Assembly (NCBI GenBank): GCA_000277445.1
Contig: AJWJ01000033.1
Span: forward strand, 1 to 64,000
Direction: 5' to 3'
DNA: 64,000 bases
DNA from: Polysphondylium violaceum
Taxonomy: Eukaryota; Evosea; Eumycetozoa; Dictyosteliales; Dictyosteliaceae
Numbering within the stretch: the first letter of the stretch is position 1; each line of letters opens with the position of its first letter. The notes beneath the pieces are model-generated. The model was not told where the DNA came from. It saw nothing but the letters and a program-made list of their open reading frames with translations, and ran no database searches. Of the stretch, positions 1 through 12,615 are shown piece by piece. The position numbers and the translations under genes were made by a program.

Positions 1-205
1 AAAAAATGGGATCCCAAAACAAAAGGTCATAAAGTGTGTGTGAATCAAATAGAGTAGAAGTAGTAGTTGCAGGAGGGTAAAGAGAAAGTTAATAAAAACG
101 TTAATCTAACTAGTAATAGTAATAGTTTATCAAACTCATTAGAGAAACTTTCTAAATGCACTATTAGCTATTCTGTCAATCAATCTATATATATAATTTT
201 ATAAA

Positions 206-3200
206 ATGATTAAACCACTTAATCAAGAACAAATATTGTTTAAACAAGATAACCTGAAAGATGATAACGAACCTATTACAAATGATAATAAATCAATAAA
301 TACCGATAATGTTGATGATAATAGTAATAATAATAACAACAACAACAACAACAATAGTATGAGTAAAAGTATTAGTAGTGGTAAATTATCAAGTTCACAA
401 TCTTTATCACTGGGTGGTAAAAGTCATGTTAAAGAATTAAAGAGATTATTTGAATCAAAGAAATCAACAAACTCTCCTGCAAAACCTTTTCTTGGTTTTA
501 GAAGAATAAAGAATCAAGAGAATGATCAAAATATAAATAATATTGATCTAAATAACAATCGTAGTAATATCAATAGTAATAATGATCTTCATCCAAACAA
601 TGATAATAGTTTAACTGGTAATAACTCAGATCAAAACTATGGTACTAGTTCAATATATACATGCAATTTAGATAATATTATATCTGCTGCCGATAGAAAA
701 TATTATTTCTATGTAAATGAAGCAATTAGAAGTAAGTGTTGTTGTTGTTGTTGTTGTTGTTGTTATTGTTATTGTTGTTATTGTTGTTGTTGTCAATATT
801 GTTTAGTGTATATGAATAGGAATACTAAATATATATTATATATCAATAGAGAATATACCAATTGTACCATCATTAGCTATTAGAAGAAAATCAATTGATC
901 TTACACATTCACCAATCAAGGGATCACTCTATGCCACTAAATATCAGCACACCTATTCACCTTCAACTAGAATTATTAGTATGACTAAAACACCTAAAAC
1001 AGTTAGTGCAATACTAGAAGAACAATCACCCTCACCATCAGTTCAACAACACAAACGACAACACACTACAGATGCTGCCATCACAGACAACAATGATTCA
1101 ACTTGGATAAAGAGTAAAGCAAGAGACGATGATTTTATCAATGACAGAAATATCTCTCCCTCGCGTTTACCGATCTCAAGAAGTACATTTGATTTAAAGT
1201 TTAATCGTGCAGGCACTACCAAAGAAGAACCAAATATAAAGTTTCCTTCATTGTCTATATCGTCCAATGATCCTGTACCGCCCTCATCATCGTCATCATC
1301 AAAGACATCCAAACTCAAATCATTTATCAGATCAAACAAGGATAAAAAAGAAGAGAAAGAAAAAGATAAACAACAACCCAAAGCATCGTCGACAACAGTC
1401 AATGATAAAGATGATCAAGACTTTATGCAAGAGACTACCCATCATAAACCAAATAAACTATTCGCATGGGTATCACTTAGAAGACCTATCAAGAGATCAA
1501 ACACCTCTGATATCACTACATTACCAGTCAAAGCCAAGATAGATATCTCTCATTCGGGTCCATCAAAACCACCCATTCTCTCCACTGTAGTTTTAGATCA
1601 TAAACAAAAGAAACAACAACAACAACAACAACAACAGCAGCATTCTAGAGATGATTCTACAATTGCTGATCATCAACAACAACAACAACAAACACAACCA
1701 CGTCAATTAAAATTACAAGAAGCAGTATTGTCATCTACTACACCCATTCCTCCTTCATCATCATTATTACAAGAACAACAAAAGCCTCAAAAATATGTAT
1801 CATTATCAACAACCATCTTGAAAAAAGATCTCAACAATATATCACCATCATCGTCACCTGATGAACCTAGAAAAATAGTATCAGTTGCTAAAGCCAAACC
1901 CAAACAAGGTGGATCAAGTCTATCTATTGGTAGCAACAAAAACAACATCAACAATAATCCAAATTCTTTATCACCACCATTAACTGTAACACCACCAGCA
2001 TTATCTGCACCATCTTCACCAGTACTATCACCAAATAGCGATGGCAGTCCTATATCATCATCAATTGAACAGTTGCCTCCATTGGACGGCTTGGTATTGA
2101 GCCCAAGTGGAAAAGAAAAGGTCCTCTCGCCATTGAAAAACAATCGTTTGGAAGCCATTCTCAATAGTTCACGTACCAGATCAGCATCGGTTGGACATTT
2201 ACTCGAACCTGCACCCAAATTTGAAATTGACGAGATTCCTCCACTCAAAGTCCACTGTTCATCGTTGGAAGAGTGTCTTGAAGTATTTGATAAACCAGAC
2301 CCACCTCATGGACGTTGCTATATATTGGATTTGGGAAATTGTTCATTGGGGGACGAGGGAATCATAGAAATATCAGACAACTTTCCAGGTAATCTCGAGA
2401 TTGCCGATCTCAGTTGGAACGACATCACCACCGATGGTATCGAGGTATTTTGCTCCATGTTGCGTCGTACAAAGAGTTTGATCACATCGCTCAGTCTCCA
2501 AGGAAACTCTGTATCGCCGCAATCGATCGACTTGTTTTTAGAGTGCATTGAGCAAGACTCGATAGAAAAGAAGGGCTACAAAGGCTTTGGATTGAATCTC
2601 AAGGAAACTGGCATAGAGAATGAAGGCTCTGATTATATTGCCCAGTACATCAGTGCAAACAAAGTACCCAGTATCATTGGTTTGAATTTGACATCGTCCA
2701 GTGTCACTGATATTGGCATGAACGAATTTTCCAACGCCCTCAAAAAGGCCCATTGTACCTTGACAACACTCATTCTCGACGAGAACTATCTTGGTGACGA
2801 TGGTGCAGTGTTGTTGGCTGAGGGATTGAAATTCAATCGTTCGCTCACTCACTTGCAAATCAAGAATACCGATATTGGCGAACGAGGCACCATTGAGCTA
2901 TCCAATGCCTGCAGATTCAACACCACCATCACACTATTGGACATTTCTTTGAATCCATGGCAATTGAATGGTGAGATTGCACTTCAATCATTGTATATCT
3001 TTAAACAACAACAACAACTTCAACACAATCACCGTCAAGTCAAAATCGTTTGGAAAGAAGATGGAATGGAATCAAATCTCGACAAAGACGAAATCAACGA
3101 GATTATCGAATACTTTGGCCCAGACAAGATTGTCGATATCCTCATGGGAGGTATTCAATTTAATCCATTGGTTGAAAAGGAAAAGTTGTTTGAACAAATG

Positions 3201-3993
3201 ACTATTGAACCCAAACATCTAAACAAAATATTCAACAACATTATAAACTCTACCACTGGAACCGATGGTCACTTGAATTCACTCAAATTGTTGGTTCAGT
3301 TACTCCCCTATCACATTTCCTTGGAAAAAGGTGTATTTATTACAAACTTCTTGTCAAACCTAAATTCCCTCATTCATTTACTCGATAGAAAAGATGATGA
3401 TAAAATTGATTTCCTCATCATTGATCTCTTGGATTTCTTTACCTTGATCATAAAATCAAATAATCAATCTTGTTTTTCAAAATTTTTGGAATTTCATTTA
3501 TTTAACAAATCTTTGGTAAGTAATAGTTTAAATCTATTTTATTAATTCAATTAATATACTAACGTGTGTTGTGACTTTTTCCAATTATTAGGATTTAATG
3601 TTTGAGTATCCAAAAATCAATATTTTACATCAAAGTATATTAAATTTATTCTTGTCAACCATTTCAACACCATTTATATCAGACTATTTGGAAGATGTAT
3701 TTGATTTTGATTATTTAGAGAGAATCGTTGATCATCTTAGTGTTCATTATACATTGCAACCTGGTAAAAGATTTGCAAATTTTGGTCATCTATTGAAATT
3801 GGTCAAAGTCTTGTCAGACACTTGTCCAAATCATACATTCTTTAAAATACCATTTTGGCAAGATTTCAAACAAGACATTTTAGACAAAGAAATGCATGTT
3901 CAAGATAGCTTTTTATGTGGTTTTATTCCTGATAAAAATCAAAAATTAGATCAAGCTTTATTAAGTAAATTTGAAAAAGAATTTAAAAGATAA
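206..3993 (+). CDS. Large leucine-rich-repeat (RNI-like) protein, three exons
   Basis: Exons 206-731, 850-3515 and 3592-3993 join in frame (GTAAGT...ATAG and GTAAGT...TTAG) to give 1197 residues. Roughly the first 630 residues are low complexity: Asn, Ser, Gln and Pro tracts, probably disordered. Residues about 640-880 are a run of RNI-type leucine-rich repeats, with units such as LDLGNCSLGDEGI, ADLSWNDITTDGI, LNLTSSSVTDIGM and LILDENYLGDDGAVLL. The C-terminal 300 residues are Leu/Ile-rich helices with no family I recognise. LRR arrays of this kind bind proteins; the partner is unknown. Intron 1 is almost pure TTG repeat. The long upstream ORF that runs through this intron is not the real reading. 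Exon structure is well supported; function is not. Confidence 0.85.
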
Positions 3994-4103
3994 TAATAAT
4001 AAAACTACACTACTTTTGTATATTATTTGTCTTTCTTGTTTTATATATTAACCCTTAAAGTGTGAGTATCATCCAAGAAAACATAAAAAGAAATAAAAAT
4101 CAG

Positions 4104-4146
4104 TTTTGGCGGGACTACCAAAGTTTTCTCCTCTGAGCGCCAAAAA
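4104..4146. promoter_or_regulatory. Pair of inverted E2F-type sites upstream of GINS3
   Basis: TTTTGGCGGGA (4104-4114) and GCGCCAAAAA (4137-4146) face each other about 22 bases apart, 88-130 bases before the GINS3 ATG. Both fit the E2F/DP consensus TTTSSCGC. They stand out as the only G+C-rich words in a very AT-rich leader. E2F control of replication genes is general in eukaryotes, and Dictyostelium has E2F/DP and an Rb homologue. Binding here is inferred. Confidence 0.6.
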
Positions 4147-4233
4147 TTCAAATTTTTGAAAAGCAAAAAAAAATTGAAAAATTGAAAAAAAACAAATAAA
4201 TATTTACCCAAATACAATATATAACTATAAGAA

Positions 4234-4302
4234 ATGAATTACTTGGATATAGATGATATATTATCAGAGGAAAAGGTTTAGTTAATAAAAATTATAATAA
4301 TA

Positions 4303-4337
<35 letters not shown>

Positions 4338-5109
4338 GTTCATTCTATTAACACTTTTTTTAATTAGCCGATTACATGTAAATTTCTTTTCGATGGTTAT
4401 CATTTAGGTATGCTAGACCCAGGATCTGCTACTCAGGATGTAATTATCACACATATTCATTATTATTATAATCACTACAACATATTTAATATAACAATAT
4501 AACAACATTAGATGATAGTAGGAACAAAAATAGATTTACCATTTTGGATGGCCTCGTTATTGGCTAAAAAACAAATTATCTCTGTAGAATTCCCCCTAGA
4601 ATATCAAGAAAAGTTTCAGGCACAATTAAGAAATGAACCAGATGTTGTAATGATGAAAAAGTTTATATATTATGAGAAAATAGGTGCAACTTTAAGTTCA
4701 TTGTAATGTATTATTATGGATAATGATTGCTTATCAGTTTAAAACTAATACTTATGCTTATTTACACATATAACATAGCTTTAATGATAGAGCATTATCA
4801 TTTTTATTATTTAAAAGTTTTAGAGAAAGATTTTTGAGGATCTATAATCAATCATTACATCTAAGAGATTCAGATATCACCAAAATACAAATCAATCTTA
4901 CAGATTCAGAGAAATCTATATTTCAAGTGGGTTATAAAATATCGATGCAATATGAAGATTGGAAAAACAGAAGAGCTGAAGTACTTTTAACATCAAACTC
5001 ATCTTCACCCTCATTGTCATCGTCATCAACTACCACCACTAGTAACAATAATACAAAAGATACAATACTCAAGAAAAGAAAAAGATTTATTGCAGATGAT
5101 GATAATTAA
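4234..5109 (+). CDS. gins3: GINS complex subunit 3 (Psf3)
   Basis: Four exons, 4234-4275, 4368-4439, 4512-4702 and 4779-5109, encode 211 residues; human GINS3 has 216. The protein begins MNYLDIDDILSEEK, matching the conserved N-terminal LDDIL element. It continues through GTKIDLPFWMASLL (human GSKLELPLWLAKGL), IISVEFPLEYQEKF and the helix RERFLRIYNQ (human GRFRRIMD). The GINS ring joins Cdc45 and Mcm2-7 in the replicative CMG helicase in the nucleus. The last ~30 residues are a Ser/Thr-rich tail ending in a basic KKRKRF patch. Two E2F-type sites lie just upstream. The short third and fourth exons are easy to miss because the third intron starts inside a codon (S-F-F-N-D-R). Confidence 0.93.
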
Positions 5110-5844
5110 TTAATAGGTTGTTGTTGTTGTTCTTGTCAGTGGTTATTGGATATGCACATGACACATTTTTATATAAATATTTATTAAAAACATCATATTG
5201 ATATTCATCATTATAAAAAGTAGAATCCTTGTAAATAAATATCTCTATACTAAAGTAGTAAATAAATTGAATCAATCTATGCTGTCTTGAATCAAATCTA
5301 ACACAGCATAACAGAACCCCCATCCCCACTCTTTTTGATAATATCACAAAATATCCAATCGTGCAAATAAAATAATAAAATTTAATTCAAAAAAAATTGA
5401 AAAAAACCCAATGATCAAAGTAATCAACTCATGTCGCATTCTTAGCGCGCCCGTATGAATGGATTGTATGAGTGCAGTTTTAGACCGCTTTTTTTGATTT
5501 TTATTTTTTTAAAAAAAAAATTAATTTATATTCTGTAACCTGAGACACAGTGCGAGCGAGAGGGGTGAAAAAATTCATAAAAAAAAAAAATAAAAAATTT
5601 TTTCATTTAGTTTACATGTTGCAATAATAACTATTCGTTGTTCTTTATTATCATTATCGACTAGATACGCGTGTGTATGAAATAGTATATCGTTTATATA
5701 TCTATCCATCATACATATTCATCATAGTATTACAACAACAACGACAATCGACTACACGACAAATCAATTAACGTGATCTACTAGTATTTTTAATTTACAT
5801 AAATTTACAATATATACCTATTTGTATATATACACTAAATAATA
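5110..5844. other. Intergenic region, promoter of sptB
   Basis: AT-rich, with A/T runs and isolated G+C islands near 5448-5455 and 5551-5565. It serves as the 3' flank of gins3 and the promoter of sptB. I see no RNA gene or coding exon. The minus-strand ORF at 5087-5347 overlaps the end of gins3 and has no protein-like character. Confidence 0.5.
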
Positions 5845-7478
5845 ATGGAAGAAAAAGAAGTTGATAGCTCTGAAGATGTTGGTATTATTCCAGTTATCTT
5901 TTTATACTTTGCCTATGCCTATGTCATTCTCTGGGGTAAAATTGTTGAACTTATAAGTAAAATTAAAGGTGAAAGATATTTCACTGCTCCTGAAGTATGT
6001 ACCCATATAAAAATATCCTCCGATATAGTTTGTTTATGTATAGTGTATATTAATATTTAAATATATTAATTAAATTAGGGATATGCACCACTTTTTGTAG
6101 AATTTGAATATTTTTATCAAAGACATTTATTTGGTCGTATTAAAGATGCATGGGATAGACCAATTTGTAGTATTGCAGGTGCTTGGATTGATGTTATGAA
6201 TAGAAGTAATAATCATTATCAAGAAAGATTACAGCAAGTATTTTATACGATAATAGTAATAATACAAACACATATTAACCAATAATAATAATAAATTATA
6301 GACTTACTGGAGGAAGCAGAAAAAGTTTAAATTTAGGATCATACAATTACCTTGGATTTGCACAAAACCATGGTCCAGTTACAGATAAAGTATTGGAATC
6401 AATTAAAAACTATGGTGTTTATTCATGTAGTAATTCTGCTGAAGTTGGTTATACAGGCTTACAAAAGCAATTGGAAGATTTGACAGCAAAATTCCTTAGC
6501 AAGGAGGCATGTATGGTATTTGAAATGGGTTTTGCCACAAATTCAGGAACATTACCAGCTTTGATTGGAAAGGGTGGCTTGATTATCAGTGATAGTTTGA
6601 ATCATGCATCATTGGCCACTGGTTGCAAAAACACTGGTTGTAAAGTAAAGGTATTTAGACACAATGATCATCAACACTTGGAAGAAGTCATTCGTGAATC
6701 TATTATCCAAGGTCAACCAAAGAGTCACAGACCATGGACCATGATTCTCATCATTGTCGAAGGTATCTATTCCATGGAAGGTGAGATGTGTTGTCTTCCT
6801 GAAATTGTTGCCATCAAGAATAAGTACAAGTGTTATTTATATGTCGATGAAGCTCACTCTATTGGTGCACTTGGCAAGACTGGTCGTGGTGTCATTGATC
6901 ACTTTGGCATCCCATCGTCCGAAATTGATATCCTCATGGGTACCTATACCAAATCATTTGGTGGTATTGGTGGTTATGTTTGTAGCTCAAAAGCCCTCAT
7001 TGATCATCTTCGTCAAAGTAGTTTTAGTTGTCTCTATGCCAACAGTATGGCACCAGGTTGTCTTGTTCAAGCCTATGAAGCCTTGAGATGCATCATGGGT
7101 GAAGATGGTACTACCATTGGGAAACAAAAGATTAAGCAACTCCACGACAATAGCAATTACTTTAGAACCAGACTTAATGAAATGGGTTTTGTCACTTTGG
7201 GTAGCAAAGACAGTCCAGTCATTCCATTGATGTTGTTTAATCCAGGTAAAATGAGTTCTTTTTCTCGTCTTTGTTTGGCTCGTCACATTGCTGTCGTCGT
7301 TGTTGGTTATCCTGCCACTCCACTCAGCTCTCCAAGAACTAGATTTTGTATTTCTTCTTCTCACACCATTGATGATTTAGAATGGGCTTTACAACATATT
7401 CAAGAGGTTGGTGATTTAATTGGTGTTAGATATTTTAAAAACAAACATCAAAATCAAAAACATATTAAATCAAATTAA
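5845..7478 (+). CDS. sptB: Serine palmitoyltransferase subunit 2 (LCB2)
   Basis: Exons 5845-5994, 6079-6233 and 6302-7478 give 493 residues. With its partner subunit the enzyme condenses serine and palmitoyl-CoA, the first step of sphingolipid synthesis at the ER. It is a PLP-dependent alpha-oxoamine synthase. The PLP-binding lysine is K319 in GTYTKSFGGIGG, and the PLP-site residues VDEAHSIG and SLNHAS are present. A membrane segment lies at about residues 14-34 (IIPVIFLYFAYAYVILW). The second intron only keeps frame if it begins with GC: donor GCAAGT at 6234, acceptor TAG at 6299-6301. This gives ERLQLTGGSRKSLNLGSYNYLGF, as the family requires. The nearby GT at 6238 leads out of frame. Confidence 0.95.
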
Positions 7479-7575
7479 AAAAAACGACTTTTTATACCTA
7501 TCTAATATAGTCAATCTGTTATTTATTATTTTGAGAGATGACAATATTGATCAGTCATTTATTATTATTAATCTT

Positions 7576-7844
7576 TTAATAGGGTTTTGGAAATATTATA
7601 TTATCTTCTCCATCTTCTATTCTTAGTGTTGGCCCTCCAATAGATATAATAATAAAAGATGAATTTATATTTCTTTCTTTAATGCTTTGACTATTGAAAT
7701 GGTAGAGAGTAGCGTTTGTTGATGATGATTTCATTTTTGGATATACTTTTTGTAAAGATTCTAAAATAAACAATTTATTATTAGATCACTATGATTATAA
7801 TTTTCTTTTTTTCTATTTTATTTGATCTTACCAAAAATACTCAT
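7576..7844 (-). CDS. Small two-exon gene, 65 aa, 13-nt first exon
   Basis: On the minus strand, ATGAGTATTTTTG (7844-7832) is followed by GTAAG. The intron ends TTTTAG, and exon 2 (7760-7576) continues in frame to TAA. The product starts MSIFESLQKVYPKMKSSS and ends NIIFPKPY; it has no clear domain. Exon 2 uses the A/T-ending codons typical of neighbouring genes. The same architecture occurs at 53059-53336 (MAILKCLTSLS...). Both N termini resemble the short M-x-I/L-F/L-x-S-L starts of small dictyostelid hssA/2C-type proteins, but this one lacks their Gly-rich tail. Family assignment is inference; the splice structure is read directly. Confidence 0.55.
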
Positions 7845-8921
7845 TTTTTTATTAAAAACTCTAAATACTAAAATATAAAATAATAATGATTTAAAAAGTA
7901 TAAAAAATTAAATTGATACAAACTCACTCAATCAAAAAATAAAGGTAGAATTTCAATCTTGATTCGAAAATCAAACACAGACTAATCATAATTATTAATC
8001 TCATCTTTTACTCAATAGGTAATTGAAAAAAACTGTTTTACAAAACATCGGCGGTTAGGGGTAAAATCTTTTATTTTTTCTTGTGATGTGGTGGGTTTAG
8101 GATGAACAAATTAATTTTATACTTTTTTGGATAGAATGGTGGTCGTAAAATTACATCAAATGGATCAGGATTTTTCTATGTAAAAAGAAAAAAGTTTATT
8201 ATAGTAATAAAAATCATGCCAAATGTATTGAACGCTTCAAAAATCCGAAACGTCAATGCATTAACAAACAAAACAGTAATTCTAGTTTGGAGGATTATGG
8301 AGGACAACTATATTTTTATAAACAAAATCTCTATCAGATAGCTATGTGATAGATCACCTTTGATTAAAAAATTATCAAAATAATTTTCTTTCTCGAGCCA
8401 CAATTTAGGGTTCTGGTAGGGGTATAAGAAGGGCATAGAAATATAATACTGGAAAATTTGTCCTCAAGCTACCTTTTGAGCATTTAGGGAAAATGTCCGA
8501 ATCGGATGTTTAAAATGGAGTCATAATCGCAATCTAAAGTTTTGAAACCATAGTTTGAAGTATAGTCATACATGGTCGAAATAAAATAAAATCAATTAAG
8601 GGTTCCATGGGACCAAGGCCTTCTCTTTTTTTAGTGAAAAAGAGATTAAGTCGATTTCAAAATTGCTAAAGTTTTATGACCTAAATTTATTAACAGATAT
8701 ATCTTCATTTGATTTTTCAGATATTCCAAGTGTTTTATTCAATTTATCCAAACTATATCTCTCTACTAATGGTCTCAAATAATTTAATATTTAAAAAAAA
8801 AAGGAGTTTTTTTTTTTTTTTGATCAATACATTAATATAAATATAAATATATATATCTATTTATTCAATAAAATAATTAACTGATATTGCCTAGTTGGCG
8901 TATGTGACAGGATAGCAACAA
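7845..8921. other. Intergenic region
   Basis: AT-rich DNA between the small gene and prmt1. Near 8607-8783 there is a short ATG-led stretch whose plus-strand translation contains leucine-rich-repeat-like words (SVLFNLSKLYLSTNGL). It is under 60 codons and lacks a convincing gene around it, so it may be a decayed LRR exon. Nothing else is recognised. Confidence 0.4.
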
Positions 8922-10162
<1,241 letters not shown>

Positions 10163-10384
10163 ATTTTAGTGTATATGTATATATATGTGTATTGGACAAT
10201 GAAAATCGTTTATTTTTAAAAAAAATTTCGGCTTTGAAGTCACTCGTCGTTTTTTTTTCTTTTTTTTTCGATTTATTTTTTTTTTGCAAATAAAATTAAA
10301 ATAAATTAAATTCGCACCTGAAAGGTTGGACAATAACAACTATTCCAACTGAACTAGAATATCGATATCCTTGCCAATTTTGAT

Positions 10385-10540
10385 TTATTTAATTGTTAAT
10401 CTTTTTATTTCCAATTGATATATTCGTATTTTGTCGATATGAGAAGGTTTGTCTCTCTTGAATTTGGTATATGATTCAAACCAATTAAAAATTGAAAGAC
10501 TTTGCCTCAAGTAATACACACCAACCATTGTAAAAACCAT
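10385..10540 (-). pseudogene. Possible small membrane-protein exon or gene fragment
   Basis: A minus-strand frame, open from about 10627 to the stop at 10385, has its first ATG at 10540. From there it reads 51 residues with a hydrophobic start (MVFTMVGVYYL) and a basic tail (KFKRDKPSHIDK...IKRLTIK). The part before the ATG (SFDGNVIGNL) also looks protein-like, but has no ATG and no AG that could serve as an acceptor. So this may be a 5'-truncated gene, a short gene, or chance. No family recognised. Confidence 0.25.
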
Positions 10541-10747
10541 GAGATTACCGATAACATTGCCATCAAAAGATTTGTCATACACCAATTTATCCAGAGAGTG
10601 CAAAAACAACAACAAAAAATGAATAATTTACTGAATGATTGAAATGTTTATTTTTAAATTGTACATAAATTATAAAAAATTATATCTCTAATTTATAATT
10701 TTAATTTTTTTTTTTTTTTGTAATATTTATTTACTTTTTTAAGAGAT

Positions 10748-11752
10748 TTACTTTTTGGCAAAGAGGGTATTAACAAAAAGATCATATTTAACTTGTTTTT
10801 GTTCATTTTCAGAAATAGATAATAATTCTTGTAATTCAGCGTCAGTGAGTTTGTCACCCAAGGTGGTCAAAACTTTAGACAAATCTTTGGTTGGGATGTA
10901 ACCTAAACCTTCTTGATCAAAAGTTCTGAAGGCATTTGTCAAGATTTGTTCATTGGAGGTTTGCTTCATACGACGAGACATCATAGACATAAACTCTGGG
11001 AAACCAATAGCACCACTTTTGGTGGTATCAGCTTCAGCATACATTTGATCCAATTGGTCTTCTAAAACAAAGACACCAAATTGTTTAAGAGTGGCTTTTA
11101 AGGCATCTTTTTTAATGAAACCAGTTCTATCTTTATCAAAGAGGTCAAAAGCTTCTTTTAATTCAGCAACTTGATCTTCTCCTAAAACAACAGATGATTC
11201 TTCTCTGGTTAATCTTCTTTTGACTGAGGCCTATTGTTGTTTTATAGATATATTAATATATGTTTTTTTTAGAAAATAGGAGATTAGATAAAAACCATAG
11301 TAAATAATAGGATATAATAGTAATACAAGTAATAGAATGAATAGTAATAGAATTGAATAATCAAAAGATTAATTCAAAGATAACTTTCATTGGATAAGAT
11401 TTAAAAAAAAAAAAAAAAAAAAANAAAAAAAAAAAAAAAATTACACACAAAAAAGTGGGTTTATGAAAAGAGGTTATTTTTGGTAAATTTTTTTCATGTA
11501 AATTTTTACATTGAGAGAAAGAAAAATTTATGTGTGCGAATAACAAAAGTGTGAATTATACGCACGAATTGCGATATAAGAACGTGCGGGGTGATAAATG
11601 ATTTTGTATATCAAATATATCAAATGTTTGGGATCAATCATGATATTATAGAGAGTAATGATGATGAATAATAACTCGATATCTTTTTTCCAAATACTAT
11701 TATTATTGTTTATATCCTGATTAGATGAGATAATGTGATCGAATCTTACCAT
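10748..11752 (-). CDS. mlcR: Myosin regulatory light chain
   Basis: Exon 2 (11230-10748) plus the ATG alone at 11752-11750 give 161 residues, exactly the D. discoideum length. The sequence tracks that protein closely: MASVKRRLTREESSVVLGED, FDLFDKDRTGFIKKDAL, SGAIGFPEFMSMMSRRMKQT and SISENEQKQVKYDLFVNTL. It is an EF-hand light chain that binds the second IQ motif of conventional myosin II in the cell cortex and cleavage furrow. Ser13 in REESS, the site phosphorylated by myosin light chain kinase in Dictyostelium, is kept. The 519-nt intron lies directly after the initiator ATG (ATG|GTAAGATT) and contains a long poly-A tract with one undetermined base at 11424. Confidence 0.95.
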
Positions 11753-12615
11753 TTTTATATATATAGGTTTTTTCTAATTAGTACAAAAAAGTTTCAACTT
11801 TTTAAATCTAAAATATTAAGATTTATTGATTAGTTATTTTGTTTTGTTTTAAAGAGTAGGATTGTAATAATAGAGATTATGATAATTACTAATATGCTAC
11901 AAAGTAAAAAAAAAAAAAGAATTATAATAAATAAATATATTATAAAACTAAATAGTAAGAGAGAGTAATAAATATAATATTATTTGGGGGATTTGTTTTG
12001 CTAAAACAACAACCTTTTTTGCAGAGCTGATAAATTTTTTTTTTTTATGAAAAATGAAAAAAAATTATTTAAAAATAAAAAATTTTAGAAAAAAATGGGG
12101 TTGCTCAACCAACAAAATCAACGCATCATGTTAAAAATTTTTTTGGGTTTTTTTATTTTTTTTTGTAATTTGTTTTCAAATAAATTCTTACTGACTTGTC
12201 ATCTTTTTCTTTTCTTTTTTTTTTTTACTTACAATCCTCGCTACATTTTGTTTTGGTAATTGAATGAAATGAATGAATGGTGCTGATGGATGTAATTTTG
12301 CGTTTTTATTTTTTTTGGGAGATTTTTTAGAGAGCTTGATTTTTTGTTTAGCCCCTTTCCCTCGCCTCCCTAAATTTAGGAAATATATGAAATTTAAAAA
12401 AAATATGAAATGAAAAAAAAAAAAATTAATCATAATCAAATGGGGATGGGATTACTTGACCTAAAGGCATGATTATTGATTTCATGCTTTTCTTTTATTA
12501 ATTAATTTCTATAATAATCTATTTAAGGAATCGATAAGATTGTTTTTGTGATCAATATTGTTATTTATATAGATAAGAGTGGTGAGTGTGTTTACTGCAC
12601 TATTGATATTTTAAT
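11753..12615. other. Intergenic region, promoter of mlcR
   Basis: Homopolymer-rich DNA upstream of mlcR. Minus-strand GTAAG words after short ATG-led stretches occur near 12201 and 12232 and could belong to untranslated leader exons of mlcR, but none joins in frame to a coding exon. The Lys-rich minus ORF at 12188-12439 is an A-tract artefact. Confidence 0.4.

Noticed and set aside
8607-8783. Short ATG-led frame with LRR-like words
   Set aside because: Under 60 codons, no flanking exons or repeats of the motif; may be chance or a decayed exon, so noted only in the gap description.
12188-12439. Minus-strand 83-codon ORF rich in Lys and Phe
   Set aside because: Built from A and T runs; no start context or conserved segment.
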